DNA from: Oscillospiraceae bacterium
GTDB taxonomy: Bacteria; Bacillota; Clostridia; Oscillospirales; Oscillospiraceae
Assembly: GCA_015067615.1 (NCBI GenBank)
Contig: SVMD01000006.1
Span: 1-64,000 of the forward strand
Direction of reading: 5' to 3'
DNA length: 64,000 bases
The translations under genes and the position numbers were made by a program. Positions within the stretch are counted from its first letter, which is position 1; each line of letters begins with the position of its first letter. Under the pieces are notes generated by a model, which worked only from the letters and a program-made list of their open reading frames with translations, searched no databases and had not been told where the DNA came from. Shown piece after piece: positions 1 through 8,134 of this stretch.

Positions 1-2
1 CC

Positions 3-2543
3 AAGGAGCCCGGCTCCCAGGGCGAGCCCCTGTACCAGGATGTCGTGATGGCTCTGGCAAAGTGCGGCTGCAACAACGTTCCCGTCATCGGCGGCCGTTA
101 CGGCCTGGGTTCCAAGGACACCACCCCCGCCTCCTTCTTCGCAGTTTACGAAGAGCTGGCTAAGGATGAGCCCAAGGAAGAGTTCACTCTGGGTATCGTT
201 GACGACGTCACCTTCCTGTCCCTGGACGAGAAGGTCTCCCCCAACACCGCTGCAGAAGGCACCATCGAGTGCAAGTTCTGGGGTCTGGGCGGCGACGGCA
301 CTGTCGGCGCTAACAAGAACTCCATCAAGATCATCGGCGACCACACCGACAAGTACGTACAGGCTTACTTCCAGTACGACTCCAAGAAGACCGGCGGCGT
401 CACCGTTTCCCACCTGCGTTTCGGCGACAACGCCATCAAGTCTCCCTACTACATCAACAAGGCTGACTTCGTTGCCTGCCACAACCCCTCCTACATCACC
501 AAGGGCTTCAAGATCGTTCAGGACGTTAAGCCCGGCGGCGTGTTCCTGATCAACTGCCAGTGGTCCCTGGAGGAGCTGGAGCATCACCTGGATGCCGCTT
601 CCAAGCGCTACATCGCTGAGAACAACATTCAGCTGTACACCATCAACGCCATCGACCTGGCCATCAAGGTTGGCATGGGCAAGCGTACCAACACCATCCT
701 GCAGTCCGCATTCTTCTCCCTGGCCAACGTTATGCCCGGTGAGGAGGCTATCGGCTACATGAAGGACGCTGCCGAGAAGTCCTACTCCAAGAAGGGCCGC
801 GACGTTGTCGAGTGCAACTGGAAGGCCATCGACGCCGGCGCTACCGCCTACGTCAAGATCGACGTTCCCGCTGAGTGGGCCAACGCTGAGGCTGTTGCCA
901 CCGAGCTGGAGCTGGAAGGCCCCGCCGACACCGTCAAGGTCGTCAAGACCATCCTGAATCCCGTTGGCAAGATGGACGGCTACTCCCTGCCCGTTTCCGC
1001 CTTCGAGGACATCGCCGACGGTCAGTTCCCCCTGGGCGCATCCGCTTACGAGAAGCGCGGTGTTGCTGTTACCGTTCCTCACTGGGACGAGACCAAGTGC
1101 ATCCAGTGTAACAACTGTGCCTATGTCTGCCCCCACGCTACCATCCGTCCCTTCGCTCTGACCGAGGAAGAGGTCGCTGCTCTGCCCGCAGGTGCCCGCG
1201 TCATGGACGTCAAGGCCGGCAAGGGCAAGGGCGTTTACAAGTACACCATGGGCGTCTCCCCCCTGGACTGCATGGGCTGCGGCGTCTGTATCGGTGTCTG
1301 TAAGGTCAAGGCCATCACCATGGTTCCCCAGGAGCAGGAGCTGGCTGAGCAGCCCATCTGGAACCACCTGGTCTCCAAGGTCTCCGAGAAGAAGGATATG
1401 CAGGACTACACCGTCAAGGGCTCCCAGTTCCGCAAGCCCCTGCTGGAGTTCTCCGGCTCCTGCGCTGGCTGTGCTGAGACCTCTTACGCCCGCCTGGTGA
1501 CCCAGCTGTTCGGCGACCGGATGTACATCTCCAACGCCACCGGCTGTTCCTCCATCTGGGGCGGTCCCGCTGCTACCTCTCCCTACTGCGTGAACGAGAA
1601 GGGTCACGGCCCCGCTTGGGCTAACTCCCTGTTCGAGGACAACGCTGAGCACGGTCTGGGTATGTACACCGCTCAGGCTGTCATCCGCGAGTCCCTGGCC
1701 AACAAGGTCAAGGCTATCATCGCCAACCCCGAGTGCTGCGACGAGCGCAAGGCTGTCTGCCAGAAGTGGCTGGACACCTTCACCGACGGTGAGGCCAACA
1801 AGGCTGCTACCGAGGCTCTGGTTGCTAACCTGGAGTCCAACGTCTGCTGCGACGTGGTTGCTGACATCCTGTCCAAGAAGGAATACCTGTCCAAGAAGTC
1901 CATCTGGATCTTCGGCGGCGACGGTTGGGCATACGACATCGGCTTCGGCGGTGTTGACCATGTTCTGGCTTCCAACAAGGACGTGAACATCTTCGTCTTC
2001 GACACCGAGGTTTACTCCAACACCGGTGGTCAGGCTTCCAAGGCTTCCAACATCGGCCAGGTTGCTCAGTTCGCAGCCAACGGTAAGGAAACCAAGAAGA
2101 AGTCCCTGGCTGAGATCGCAATGTCCTACGGCTACGTCTACGTTGCTCAGATCGCCATGGGCGCTGATATGTCCCAGACCATCAAGGCCATCAAGGAGGC
2201 CGAGGCTTACAACGGTCCTTCCCTGATCATTGGCTACGCTCCCTGTGAGATGCACTCCATCAAGGGCGGCATGACCAACTGCCAGGCTGAGATGAAGAAG
2301 GCTGTCGACTGCGGCTACTGGAACATGTTCCGCTTCGATCCCTCCAAGGAGACCGGCAAGTTCCAGCTGGATTCCAAGGAGCCCAAGGACGGCTACCAGG
2401 CCTTCCTGCTGAACGAGGCCCGTTACGCACGTCTGACCCGCGAGTTCCCCGACCGCGCCACCGACCTGTTCGCCAAGAACGAGGCCGCTGCCAAGGAGCG
2501 TTGGGAGCACCTGAAGAAGCTGGTCGACATGTACAAGGACTAA
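3..2543 (+). CDS. nifJ: Pyruvate:ferredoxin (flavodoxin) oxidoreductase, 3' part
   Basis: Single-chain PFOR, which decarboxylates pyruvate to acetyl-CoA and reduces ferredoxin in the cytoplasm. The reading frame is open from base 3, so about 846 C-terminal codons are visible and the 5' end lies outside the window. In order the fragment shows the KEPGSQGEPLYQDV and GGRYGLGSKD segments, the gamma-type domain, a double [4Fe-4S] ferredoxin module (CIQCNNCAYVCPH near 1100 and CMGCGVCIGVCK near 1270), a CAGC motif near 1460, and the thiamine-diphosphate domain with GDGWAYDIGFGG and NTGGQASK. Codon use is strongly biased (GTT/GTC, AAG, GAG, CTG), as expected for a highly expressed fermentation enzyme. 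A strong terminator follows, so it is probably monocistronic. Confidence 0.97.
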   Translation, partial: KEPGSQGEPLYQDVVMALAKCGCNNVPVIGGRYGLGSKDTTPASFFAVYEELAKDEPKEEFTLGIVDDVTFLSLDEKVSPNTAAEGTIECKFWGLGGDGTVGANKNSIKIIGDHTDKYVQAYFQYDSKKTGGVTVSHLRFGDNAIKSPYYINKADFVACHNPSYITKGFKIVQDVKPGGVFLINCQWSLEELEHHLDAASKRYIAENNIQLYTINAIDLAIKVGMGKRTNTILQSAFFSLANVMPGEEAIGYMKDAAEKSYSKKGRDVVECNWKAIDAGATAYVKIDVPAEWANAEAVATELELEGPADTVKVVKTILNPVGKMDGYSLPVSAFEDIADGQFPLGASAYEKRGVAVTVPHWDETKCIQCNNCAYVCPHATIRPFALTEEEVAALPAGARVMDVKAGKGKGVYKYTMGVSPLDCMGCGVCIGVCKVKAITMVPQEQELAEQPIWNHLVSKVSEKKDMQDYTVKGSQFRKPLLEFSGSCAGCAETSYARLVTQLFGDRMYISNATGCSSIWGGPAATSPYCVNEKGHGPAWANSLFEDNAEHGLGMYTAQAVIRESLANKVKAIIANPECCDERKAVCQKWLDTFTDGEANKAATEALVANLESNVCCDVVADILSKKEYLSKKSIWIFGGDGWAYDIGFGGVDHVLASNKDVNIFVFDTEVYSNTGGQASKASNIGQVAQFAANGKETKKKSLAEIAMSYGYVYVAQIAMGADMSQTIKAIKEAEAYNGPSLIIGYAPCEMHSIKGGMTNCQAEMKKAVDCGYWNMFRFDPSKETGKFQLDSKEPKDGYQAFLLNEARYARLTREFPDRATDLFAKNEAAAKERWEHLKKLVDMYKD

Positions 2544-2578
2544 TTCCTCGTATTGCATGATCATCTGATCTAAACTCC

Positions 2579-2608
2579 GCCGCCCCCGGTTTCCGGGGGC
2601 GGCTTTTT
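2579..2608 (+). terminator. Intrinsic terminator of nifJ
   Basis: Perfect 11-bp stem GCCGCCCCCGG/CCGGGGGCGGC with a TTT loop, followed by five T, 36 bases after the nifJ stop. Confidence 0.92.
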
Positions 2609-2622
2609 AAAAGGAGAACACT

Positions 2623-2778
2623 ATGCTCTGTACTGTTGTGGATATCCGGGGCGACTATGCTTATGTGAAGTACGTCGACACCGGTATCGTATCCGAAGTT
2701 GCTCTGGCCCTGCTCCCCTGGGACATCGATGTGGGCGATCGGCTTAAATTCGAGGACTACAGCTTTGAAAAGGTATAA
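2623..2778 (+). CDS. 51-residue HypC/OB-like small protein
   Basis: Short ORF with a good Shine-Dalgarno (AAGGAGA at 2611-2617) and ATG start; it sits between two terminators and codes cleanly. The pattern (MLCTVVDIRGDYAYVKYVDT, later SEVALALLPWDIDVGDRL) resembles the small beta-barrel of HypC/HupF hydrogenase chaperones: an N-terminal MC-like start, an alternating beta region, then LLP followed by VGD. The MCxxP chaperone signature is not intact (MLCTV), so hydrogenase maturation cannot be assumed. No hydrogenase genes are visible. It lies directly after the terminator of nifJ and may be read from its own promoter or by read-through. Function unknown; the fold is inferred by pattern only. 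Confidence 0.7.
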   Translation: MLCTVVDIRGDYAYVKYVDTGIVSEVALALLPWDIDVGDRLKFEDYSFEKV

Positions 2779-2781
2779 GGA

Positions 2782-2809
2782 AAGCCGCTGACGGTTCCGT
2801 CAGCGGCTT
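2782..2809. terminator. Bidirectional terminator
   Basis: Perfect 13-bp stem AAGCCGCTGACGG/CCGTCAGCGGCTT with a two-base loop, between the small plus-strand gene and the minus-strand dipeptidase gene. A T-rich tract lies on the plus side. Confidence 0.85.
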
Positions 2810-2823
2810 ATGTCTTTTTATCA

Positions 2824-3807
2824 TCAACCGACACGGCTGATATAATTTGCGTTTACGTAGCCTCTCATGCCTTCATACTCTATGAAGGCAAAACCATCCA
2901 CCCAACCAAGAACCGTGAACTGAACATTGTCCTCAATGGTATTGATGCTCTTGGCAGACACACTGGGTGTTTCCCGGACATTGATGTACTCGTTGCACTC
3001 CGCACGCCAGAGAGAAATCTCGCCGGGATCAAATACCTGCTCGATTTCGTACTCGGTTTTCTCTGTAAAATGCCACCATTCAGACTGAAGGCCTTCAAAG
3101 CCATTCTTTTCCATGGTCTCCTGCAGAAGCATGGCATTTTTAGCGGCTGCGTCTGTACAGTCGGAATAATCCCGGTTGGCATAGGCAGTGAAATCGTCAA
3201 AGCCGGTGGGCATTTCCAGCTCCTTGCCCTCGGCATCCACCAGGGTCAGATCCACAGTATTACCGCGGCTGTGGCTGTTTTTGCCGGTTGCCGGATTGGA
3301 TACATAATTGGGATCAGGCTTGGCGTTCCACAGTTTCTGCTGCGCCTCCAGGGGACGGAAACCATCCCAGATCTTTAACCGCAGCCCCTGCTCCCGCAGC
3401 TCCGCCTGTACATCCATCAGCTTCAGAACCGTGCTGTAACGAAGGTATACTTCTGTAAAATCATAAATAACGGTACCGGTAAAATTGCCGGAGGTGGCAT
3501 ATTTTAATTCCACCACAATGTCGGGGATGTAGTCCCGGACCTTGACAAAATCTCCTGCCTGCCGTTTCGGCATCTCATCCAGGTTTACCACAGGCACTTC
3601 CAGTACCGCCCCGGGCTCCGTGGGAGAAGAGGGATCCTCTGCCTGACTACCTTCGTAATTCTTTGTAGATTGATAATCATCCATGGGCATAGACGGCAGC
3701 TTGAGCCATTTTTCCATAAAGGACGCCCGCTCATTTCCCGGTGCATAGCAGCAGCCGGACAGAGCCAATGCAAAAATCAGGATCAGTGCGGCGATTTTCC
3801 GCTTCAT
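2824..3807 (-). CDS. Exported VanX-like D-Ala-D-Ala dipeptidase lipoprotein with SH3 domain
   Basis: Predicted zinc D-alanyl-D-alanine dipeptidase (peptidase family M15D), 327 residues. The N-terminus is a lipoprotein signal (MKRKIAALILIFALALSGC), so the enzyme should be tethered outside the membrane. The catalytic region (about residues 80-265) carries the M15D elements SHSRGNTVDL (zinc His, Asp) and EWWHF (catalytic Glu, zinc His), plus IWDGFRP near residue 150. The last 60 residues (ECNEYINVRETPSVSAKSI onward) look like a bacterial SH3 domain, which often binds peptidoglycan. Start: ATG after GGAGG. Known VanX/DdpX enzymes act in the cytoplasm or periplasm on free dipeptide; here a role in wall-peptide trimming or scavenging is inferred. 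No vanHA genes are nearby, so glycopeptide resistance is not implied. Confidence 0.85.
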   Translation of the reverse strand: MKRKIAALILIFALALSGCCYAPGNERASFMEKWLKLPSMPMDDYQSTKNYEGSQAEDPSSPTEPGAVLEVPVVNLDEMPKRQAGDFVKVRDYIPDIVVELKYATSGNFTGTVIYDFTEVYLRYSTVLKLMDVQAELREQGLRLKIWDGFRPLEAQQKLWNAKPDPNYVSNPATGKNSHSRGNTVDLTLVDAEGKELEMPTGFDDFTAYANRDYSDCTDAAAKNAMLLQETMEKNGFEGLQSEWWHFTEKTEYEIEQVFDPGEISLWRAECNEYINVRETPSVSAKSINTIEDNVQFTVLGWVDGFAFIEYEGMRGYVNANYISRVG

Positions 3808-3918
3808 CCATCATTCCTCCTCTGTCTTTCTCTTTTGGTCTGGGCAAAGCTTGCCCATTTCTTATCTTATTATTATACAGCAACCGAAAGGAAAAATCCA
3901 GTGAACAGGCTGTAAATA

Positions 3919-4965
3919 TTAGGATCTTTCCGTAATTATTTCCAGATCCCGGCACAGGGCATCCACATTTTCTTCTTTTGTAGCCCAGCTGGTGCAGAAT
4001 CGGCACACCCGGTTGTCCGCATCGATCTGATCCATCTCAATGAAGGTGTAGGTCTGTCCCAGATATTCTCTCACCTTTGCGGGCAGAATCGGGAAGAGCT
4101 GATTGGTCTGGGGCGGCATAAAGAAGGAATAACCCAGTCGGGAGAAGGTATCCCGCAGCTTTTCCGCCATAGCATCTGCGTGAGCAGAAACCTTGAAATA
4201 CAGATCATCCTCAAACAGCGCATCGAACTGAACGCCCAGCAGACGGCCCTTGGCCAGCATACCGCCCCGCTGTTTCATGACGTAGCGGAAATCCTTTGCC
4301 AGGGCGGGATTGGAGATCACCACCGCCTCGCCGAAGAGGGCACCGACCTTGGTACCGCCAATGTAGAATACATCGCACAGATTGGCAAGGTCCGCCAGGG
4401 TCACGTCGTTATCCTGTGCCATCAGGCCGTAGCCCATGCGGGCGCCGTCCAGGAACAGATACAGGCCGTTTTCCCGGCATACCCGGCTCAGTTCCTCCAG
4501 CTCAGGTCTGGAGTAAAGAGTGCCCCATTCCGTGGGACTGGAAATATAGACCATACCGGGCTGAACCGTATGCTCAAAGCTGGGGTCCGCCCAGTGGGCT
4601 GCCATATAGTCGCTGACCTGTTTGGCTTCGATCTTACCATTGACAGAAGGCAGCCAAAGCACCTTATGGCCGGTGGCCTCAATAGCACCGGTTTCATGTA
4701 CATTCACATGAGCACTGTCAGCGCCCAGCACGCCCTGATGGGGGCGCAGTCCAGCGGCGATTACCGTCAGATTTGCCTGGGTACCGCCCACCAGGAAATG
4801 GACCGCCAGGTCCTCCCTGCCGCAGCATTTGCGGATCTTCTCCGCTGCCTGGGCGCAGTAGTTATCTTCACTGTAGCCGGGCGTCTGCTCCATATTGGTT
4901 TTTACCAGTGCAGTCAGGACCTTCTCGTGGCAGCCCTCGCTGTAATCATTGTGAAACAGGATCAT
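3919..4965 (-). CDS. ltaE: Low-specificity L-threonine aldolase
   Basis: PLP enzyme of fold type I (beta-eliminating lyase family), 348 residues, cleaving L-threonine or L-allo-threonine to glycine and acetaldehyde. Recognisable segments are MILFHNDYSEGCHEKVL at the start, GGTQANLTV (about residue 60), HVNVHETGAIEATGH, LDGARMGYGL and the PLP-lysine motif YIGGTKVGALFGE near residue 205. The start is chosen at 4965 because TCCTCCT (complement AGGAGGA) lies just upstream at 4971-4977; a longer open frame to 5175 has no such support. A consensus promoter precedes it. Monocistronic. Confidence 0.92.
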   Translation of the reverse strand: MILFHNDYSEGCHEKVLTALVKTNMEQTPGYSEDNYCAQAAEKIRKCCGREDLAVHFLVGGTQANLTVIAAGLRPHQGVLGADSAHVNVHETGAIEATGHKVLWLPSVNGKIEAKQVSDYMAAHWADPSFEHTVQPGMVYISSPTEWGTLYSRPELEELSRVCRENGLYLFLDGARMGYGLMAQDNDVTLADLANLCDVFYIGGTKVGALFGEAVVISNPALAKDFRYVMKQRGGMLAKGRLLGVQFDALFEDDLYFKVSAHADAMAEKLRDTFSRLGYSFFMPPQTNQLFPILPAKVREYLGQTYTFIEMDQIDADNRVCRFCTSWATKEENVDALCRDLEIITERS

Positions 4966-4992
4966 AATTTTCCTCCTAATTATATTTTCACC

Positions 4993-5021
4993 ATTGTATC
5001 GTGTTCCCTCTTTTCTGTCAA
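4993..5021 (-). promoter_or_regulatory. Sigma-A promoter of ltaE
   Basis: On the minus strand, TTGACA (5016-5021), a 17-base spacer and TACAAT (4993-4998), about 28 bases ahead of the ltaE start. Confidence 0.75.
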
Positions 5022-5088
5022 GGAGGCATAAGTACTTCCCTTCAATCATAGTCTTTTTCAGCAGCACACAGCATCGGAGGGAACATCT

Positions 5089-5337
5089 ATGCCGGAACGA
5101 ATTGAGAAACGGGCCTGCGAACTGGCTGTGTACATGATCGAAACCGGCGCAACGGTAAGGGCCGCTGCGCAGCATTTCGGAATATCCAAATCAACGGTAC
5201 ATAAGGACCTTTCCTGCCGACTGCCCCGAATCCATGATGGCCTGTATCAGCAGGTCCGTAAAATCCTCGACCTGAATAAGCAGGAGCGCCATATCCGGGG
5301 CGGCATGGCAACCAGACGAAAATACAAAGGTGACTGA
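5089..5337 (+). CDS. spoIIID: Sporulation transcription factor SpoIIID
   Basis: 82-residue DNA-binding regulator that acts in the mother cell with sigma-E in Bacillus and Clostridium. The sequence begins MPERIEKRACELAVYMIE and contains the helix-turn-helix RAAAQHFGISKSTVHKDLSC at residues 25-44, followed by the RLPRI and ATRRKYKG segments that are characteristic of the family. Length matches the family. Shine-Dalgarno GGAGGG lies 6-7 bases before ATG. It is divergent from ltaE and followed at once by a terminator, so it is a one-gene unit. This is one of the firmest signs that the organism forms endospores. Confidence 0.95.
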   Translation: MPERIEKRACELAVYMIETGATVRAAAQHFGISKSTVHKDLSCRLPRIHDGLYQQVRKILDLNKQERHIRGGMATRRKYKGD

Positions 5338-5340
5338 TAA

Positions 5341-5369
5341 ATCCCCAACCTTTTGGTTGGGGATTTTTT
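5341..5369 (+). terminator. Intrinsic terminator of spoIIID
   Basis: 10-bp stem ATCCCCAACC/GGTTGGGGAT, TTTT loop and a run of T, three bases after the stop codon. It abuts the end of the convergent small gene. Confidence 0.9.
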
Positions 5370-5527
5370 CACAGATCGTCAGCGTCCTGGACGATCTTAT
5401 CTTCCGGGTCCACCGGTCTTCCGGTATAGCTTCCGTTGGGATCCGTCACAATGGCAGCTGGATCATAGCTCCCCGGGTTTCCAGTCAGGATATTCTCCCA
5501 AATGATCCTCTTTTTCCGTTGTTTCAT
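5369..5527 (-). CDS. 52-residue conserved-looking small protein (DPNGSYTG...QDADDL)
   Basis: Small ORF beginning MKQRKKRIIWENILTGNPG, with GGAGGTGAG seven bases upstream of the ATG (reverse complement of 5528-5540). It has a basic N-terminus and an acidic C-terminus with DPNGSYTGRPVD and the last residues VQDADDL. I have a recollection of similar short clostridial proteins sharing this ending, but no function is known to me. No signal peptide or transmembrane segment. It is convergent with spoIIID and shares its terminator region. A longer in-frame extension to 5671 lacks an RBS and overlaps the neighbouring terminator, so the short form is preferred. Confidence 0.72.
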   Translation of the reverse strand: MKQRKKRIIWENILTGNPGSYDPAAIVTDPNGSYTGRPVDPEDKIVQDADDL

Positions 5528-5563
5528 GGCTCTCACCTCCGGATATAGTATGTGACAAAAGAC

Positions 5564-5591
5564 AAAAAGCTGCCATCTTTCGATGGCAGCT
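5564..5591 (-). terminator. Intrinsic terminator of the TraX-like gene
   Basis: 10-bp stem AGCTGCCATC/GATGGCAGCT with TTTTT on the minus strand, just downstream of the stop at 5604. Confidence 0.85.
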
Positions 5592-5603
5592 GAATTTTCC
5601 ATT

Positions 5604-6380
5604 TTAAAATGCCAATGCGCCTGCAACGCCAAACAGAATAAGAGCAACCGGGTAGAACAGATAGCTGACAAGCCTGTTCTCTTCGCCCTTCTCGCCGTTA
5701 TAGAAATGCAGCACCATCACACTCATAGGTGCCACCATGTAGAAGGGAGAATACAAACTGCAGGCCATGGCTGCGGCGCCGCCCACCAGATTTCGGATAT
5801 TGGGCTTATTCCGCACGACCCAGAACACCAGAGTAATAGCCACAATGGGAACACCATGCTCGATCCGCAGCATGCTGCACCAAATGACCGCTGCCAGCGT
5901 AACAACAGCTTTGATCAGCACATTGACAGCCTTTTTCCCGCTGTATTGTCTGTACAGGTACAGAACCACCAGCACTACCAGCAAACCAAAGGCAGGATTC
6001 CGGGTGCTCAGGTCAAAGAATTTTCCGGACATGGCATAATTGTAGGGAAGCTCGCTGATCACAGCCACACCGGCTACACGGCCAAGATACCGGGAGGGAT
6101 TGGAAGTATGCACAAAGCCATCGGCCAGTAGGAAGCAGAAGATGGGAACCGCGCAGGTTTCCAGGAACTGTAAAATGATAGCAAATGTTACCATCAGAAC
6201 CACTTCCGGTCCGGAATTCATTGCCTCCAGCAGCTGGTCACTGGTCAGATTCATCAGACCCAGATACCGGACCTGCAAAATGCTTCGTCCAAAAATACCC
6301 AGAAGGGCAAACAGCATGCCCCATTTTCTCAGGCCGGCTCGGGAAAGGCCCTTGGGCCGTTCGGTTTGTAATCTCTCCAT
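5604..6380 (-). CDS. TraX-family multi-pass membrane protein
   Basis: 258-residue integral membrane protein with about seven hydrophobic segments. The block from about residue 75 (AVPIFCFLLADGFVHTSN) through YLGRVAGVAVISELPYNYA matches the conserved core of the TraX family, whose best-known member N-acetylates F pilin. Chromosomal TraX-like proteins in Firmicutes are common and are not tied to conjugation; an acyl transfer role is inferred from the family. No transfer genes are nearby. Start ATG at 6380 with GAGAGGTGA upstream. Its own terminator follows and the maltodextrin operon terminator lies upstream. Confidence 0.82.
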   Translation of the reverse strand: MERLQTERPKGLSRAGLRKWGMLFALLGIFGRSILQVRYLGLMNLTSDQLLEAMNSGPEVVLMVTFAIILQFLETCAVPIFCFLLADGFVHTSNPSRYLGRVAGVAVISELPYNYAMSGKFFDLSTRNPAFGLLVVLVVLYLYRQYSGKKAVNVLIKAVVTLAAVIWCSMLRIEHGVPIVAITLVFWVVRNKPNIRNLVGGAAAMACSLYSPFYMVAPMSVMVLHFYNGEKGEENRLVSYLFYPVALILFGVAGALAF

Positions 6381-6407
6381 ATTGGGTCACCTCTCAGGAT
6401 TCAAGGG

Positions 6408-6439
6408 GTAAAACCGTCCCGGCCGACCCGGGACGGTTT
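6408..6439 (-). terminator. Terminator of the maltodextrin operon
   Basis: 12-bp stem AAACCGTCCCGG/CCGGGACGGTTT with a short T tract on the minus strand, eight bases after the amylase stop. Confidence 0.85.
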
Positions 6440-6446
6440 CAATTAT

Positions 6447-8129
6447 TTATGCGTTGGGGATCAGAACTGCGGTACCAAAGGCAGGCAGTTCCAGGGTAGT
6501 GCCGTTCAGAACGATCTCGTTGCCGTCGGCACTGAGGGTGGCAGCTACAGTCCAGTCAGCGTAGGCAGACAGATCAACCTGAGCAGCTGCAGTATTGATG
6601 TTCATCAGAATGATGCACTGCTGCTCCTCCCAGGTCTTACGCTGGGCGCTGACGCAGTTCACATTCAGAGCATCCTCCACAGTGGTTCTGCCGTGGGAGA
6701 TCACGGGCAAAGCCTTGCGGATGGCAATGGCCTGACGGTAGTAGTTCCACAGGGAATTGTCGTCGCCCACCTGCTCCTCCAGACTGCCCAGAGGATATTC
6801 CTCAGGGATCTCACATTCGGGAGGCGGATTGGTAGTACCGTTATCCCGGGCGGCGTTCCAGTACATGGGAGCACGCTTGGAAGGATCGTTGCCGGAGCCC
6901 AGCATGCCGATCTCCTCACCGTAGTAGATGAAGCAGCTGCCGCCCATGAAAATATTCATGGCACCAGCCATCTTCATTTTCATCTCGTCCCGGTTCACAA
7001 AGCCGGCGATACGGCCCACGTCATGATTGCTCAGGAAGGGAGCATCGATGTAGTCAGGATTGGATTCCAGATAAGCAGCATCGGCCTGAGCCAGTGCCTT
7101 GGCATAGCTGGCCACAGTGGAGGCAGAGCCTGCGCCCCGAAGGACCGCAGGAATCTTGCCATTGGCGTTACCGAAGGGGAAATCAAAAATGCTGGTGATA
7201 CCGGAGGTATAGTAGTTGGTTACATTGGAGAAGTCCTCCCAGACCTCGGCTACCAGATAGCAATCCTCTTTCAGGGAGGTTGCGGTGGTCTGGATCCAGT
7301 TCAAAACTTCAATGTTCTGACTGGGGCTTCCGGAGTAGAACTCCTTGGCGGCATCCAGACGGAAGCCGCTGACACCCAGATCGATCCAATACTCCATAAT
7401 AGCCTTGATATCTGCCCGAAGTGCCTCATTGGCAAGGTTCAGATCCGGCATATCAGGAGAGAACATTCCCAGGTAATACCACTGGGAACCGGAAACGGCA
7501 TGATAATTTGCGCCGCTCTCCCGACTGAAAGTGTAATAATCCACATAGGGGCATTCATTCACATCGGGCTCAGCACCTGCGGGCAGGCTGCGCAGATAAT
7601 CACAGGCTTCGAGGAACCATTCATGGTCATCGCCGGTGTGGTTCAGAACCAGGTCGGTGATCACACGGATGCCCCGGGCGCTGCACTCGTCCAGCAGCTG
7701 CTTCATATCCTCCAGAGTGCCGTACTGAGGATCAATGTCATAGTAGTCCCGGACGTCGTACTTGTGGTAGGACTGGCTGGGATGGACGGGCATGAACCAG
7801 ATACCGTTGATACCCAGCTCTTCCAGATAATCCAGCTTGGAGATGACACCCTGCAGATCGCCGATGCCATCGCCGTTGGAATCACAGAAGGAGTAGACGA
7901 AGATTTCGTAGAACACCCGGTAGTTGTCATCGGGAGAAGTGCCCAGCTGAGCGATCTGGGCCAGTGCCTGCTCGGTTCTGTCGGCTGTCTGAACAGGTGC
8001 CTGAGTTTCCAAAGCCGCCCCCGTGGAAACGGGGGCGGTGGTGGAATCAGTATTCTCCCCTTGCGGGGCGCATCCGATCAGAAGCACGCAGACCAGCAGC
8101 AGACAGATCAGTCTTGCAGTCCGCTTCAT
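6447..8129 (-). CDS. Secreted GH13 alpha-amylase lipoprotein
   Basis: Alpha-glucan-cleaving glycoside hydrolase family 13 enzyme, about 560 residues, anchored outside the cell by a lipoprotein signal (RLICLLLVCVLLIGC). GH13 motifs in order: VITDLVLNHTGDDH (region I), GFRLDAAKEF (catalytic nucleophile Asp), LVAEVWEDF (acid/base Glu) and FLSNHDVGRI (third acid), with a (beta/alpha)8 start at DYLEELGINGIWFMPV. The start at 8129 leaves nine bases after AAGGG; an alternative ATG at 8135 overlaps the upstream permease stop (TAATG). Last gene of the operon, it would cut extracellular starch or maltodextrin to supply the transporter encoded upstream. Confidence 0.93.
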   Translation of the reverse strand: MKRTARLICLLLVCVLLIGCAPQGENTDSTTAPVSTGAALETQAPVQTADRTEQALAQIAQLGTSPDDNYRVFYEIFVYSFCDSNGDGIGDLQGVISKLDYLEELGINGIWFMPVHPSQSYHKYDVRDYYDIDPQYGTLEDMKQLLDECSARGIRVITDLVLNHTGDDHEWFLEACDYLRSLPAGAEPDVNECPYVDYYTFSRESGANYHAVSGSQWYYLGMFSPDMPDLNLANEALRADIKAIMEYWIDLGVSGFRLDAAKEFYSGSPSQNIEVLNWIQTTATSLKEDCYLVAEVWEDFSNVTNYYTSGITSIFDFPFGNANGKIPAVLRGAGSASTVASYAKALAQADAAYLESNPDYIDAPFLSNHDVGRIAGFVNRDEMKMKMAGAMNIFMGGSCFIYYGEEIGMLGSGNDPSKRAPMYWNAARDNGTTNPPPECEIPEEYPLGSLEEQVGDDNSLWNYYRQAIAIRKALPVISHGRTTVEDALNVNCVSAQRKTWEEQQCIILMNINTAAAQVDLSAYADWTVAATLSADGNEIVLNGTTLELPAFGTAVLIPNA

Positions 8130-8134
8130 AGGCA

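Noticed and set aside
4180..5031. 283-residue plus-strand frame over ltaE
   Set aside because: Antisense shadow of threonine aldolase; no RBS and no recognised domain.
5604..6380. Conjugative element suggested by the TraX-like gene
   Set aside because: No relaxase, type IV secretion, integrase or direct repeats nearby; chromosomal TraX-like genes are common.
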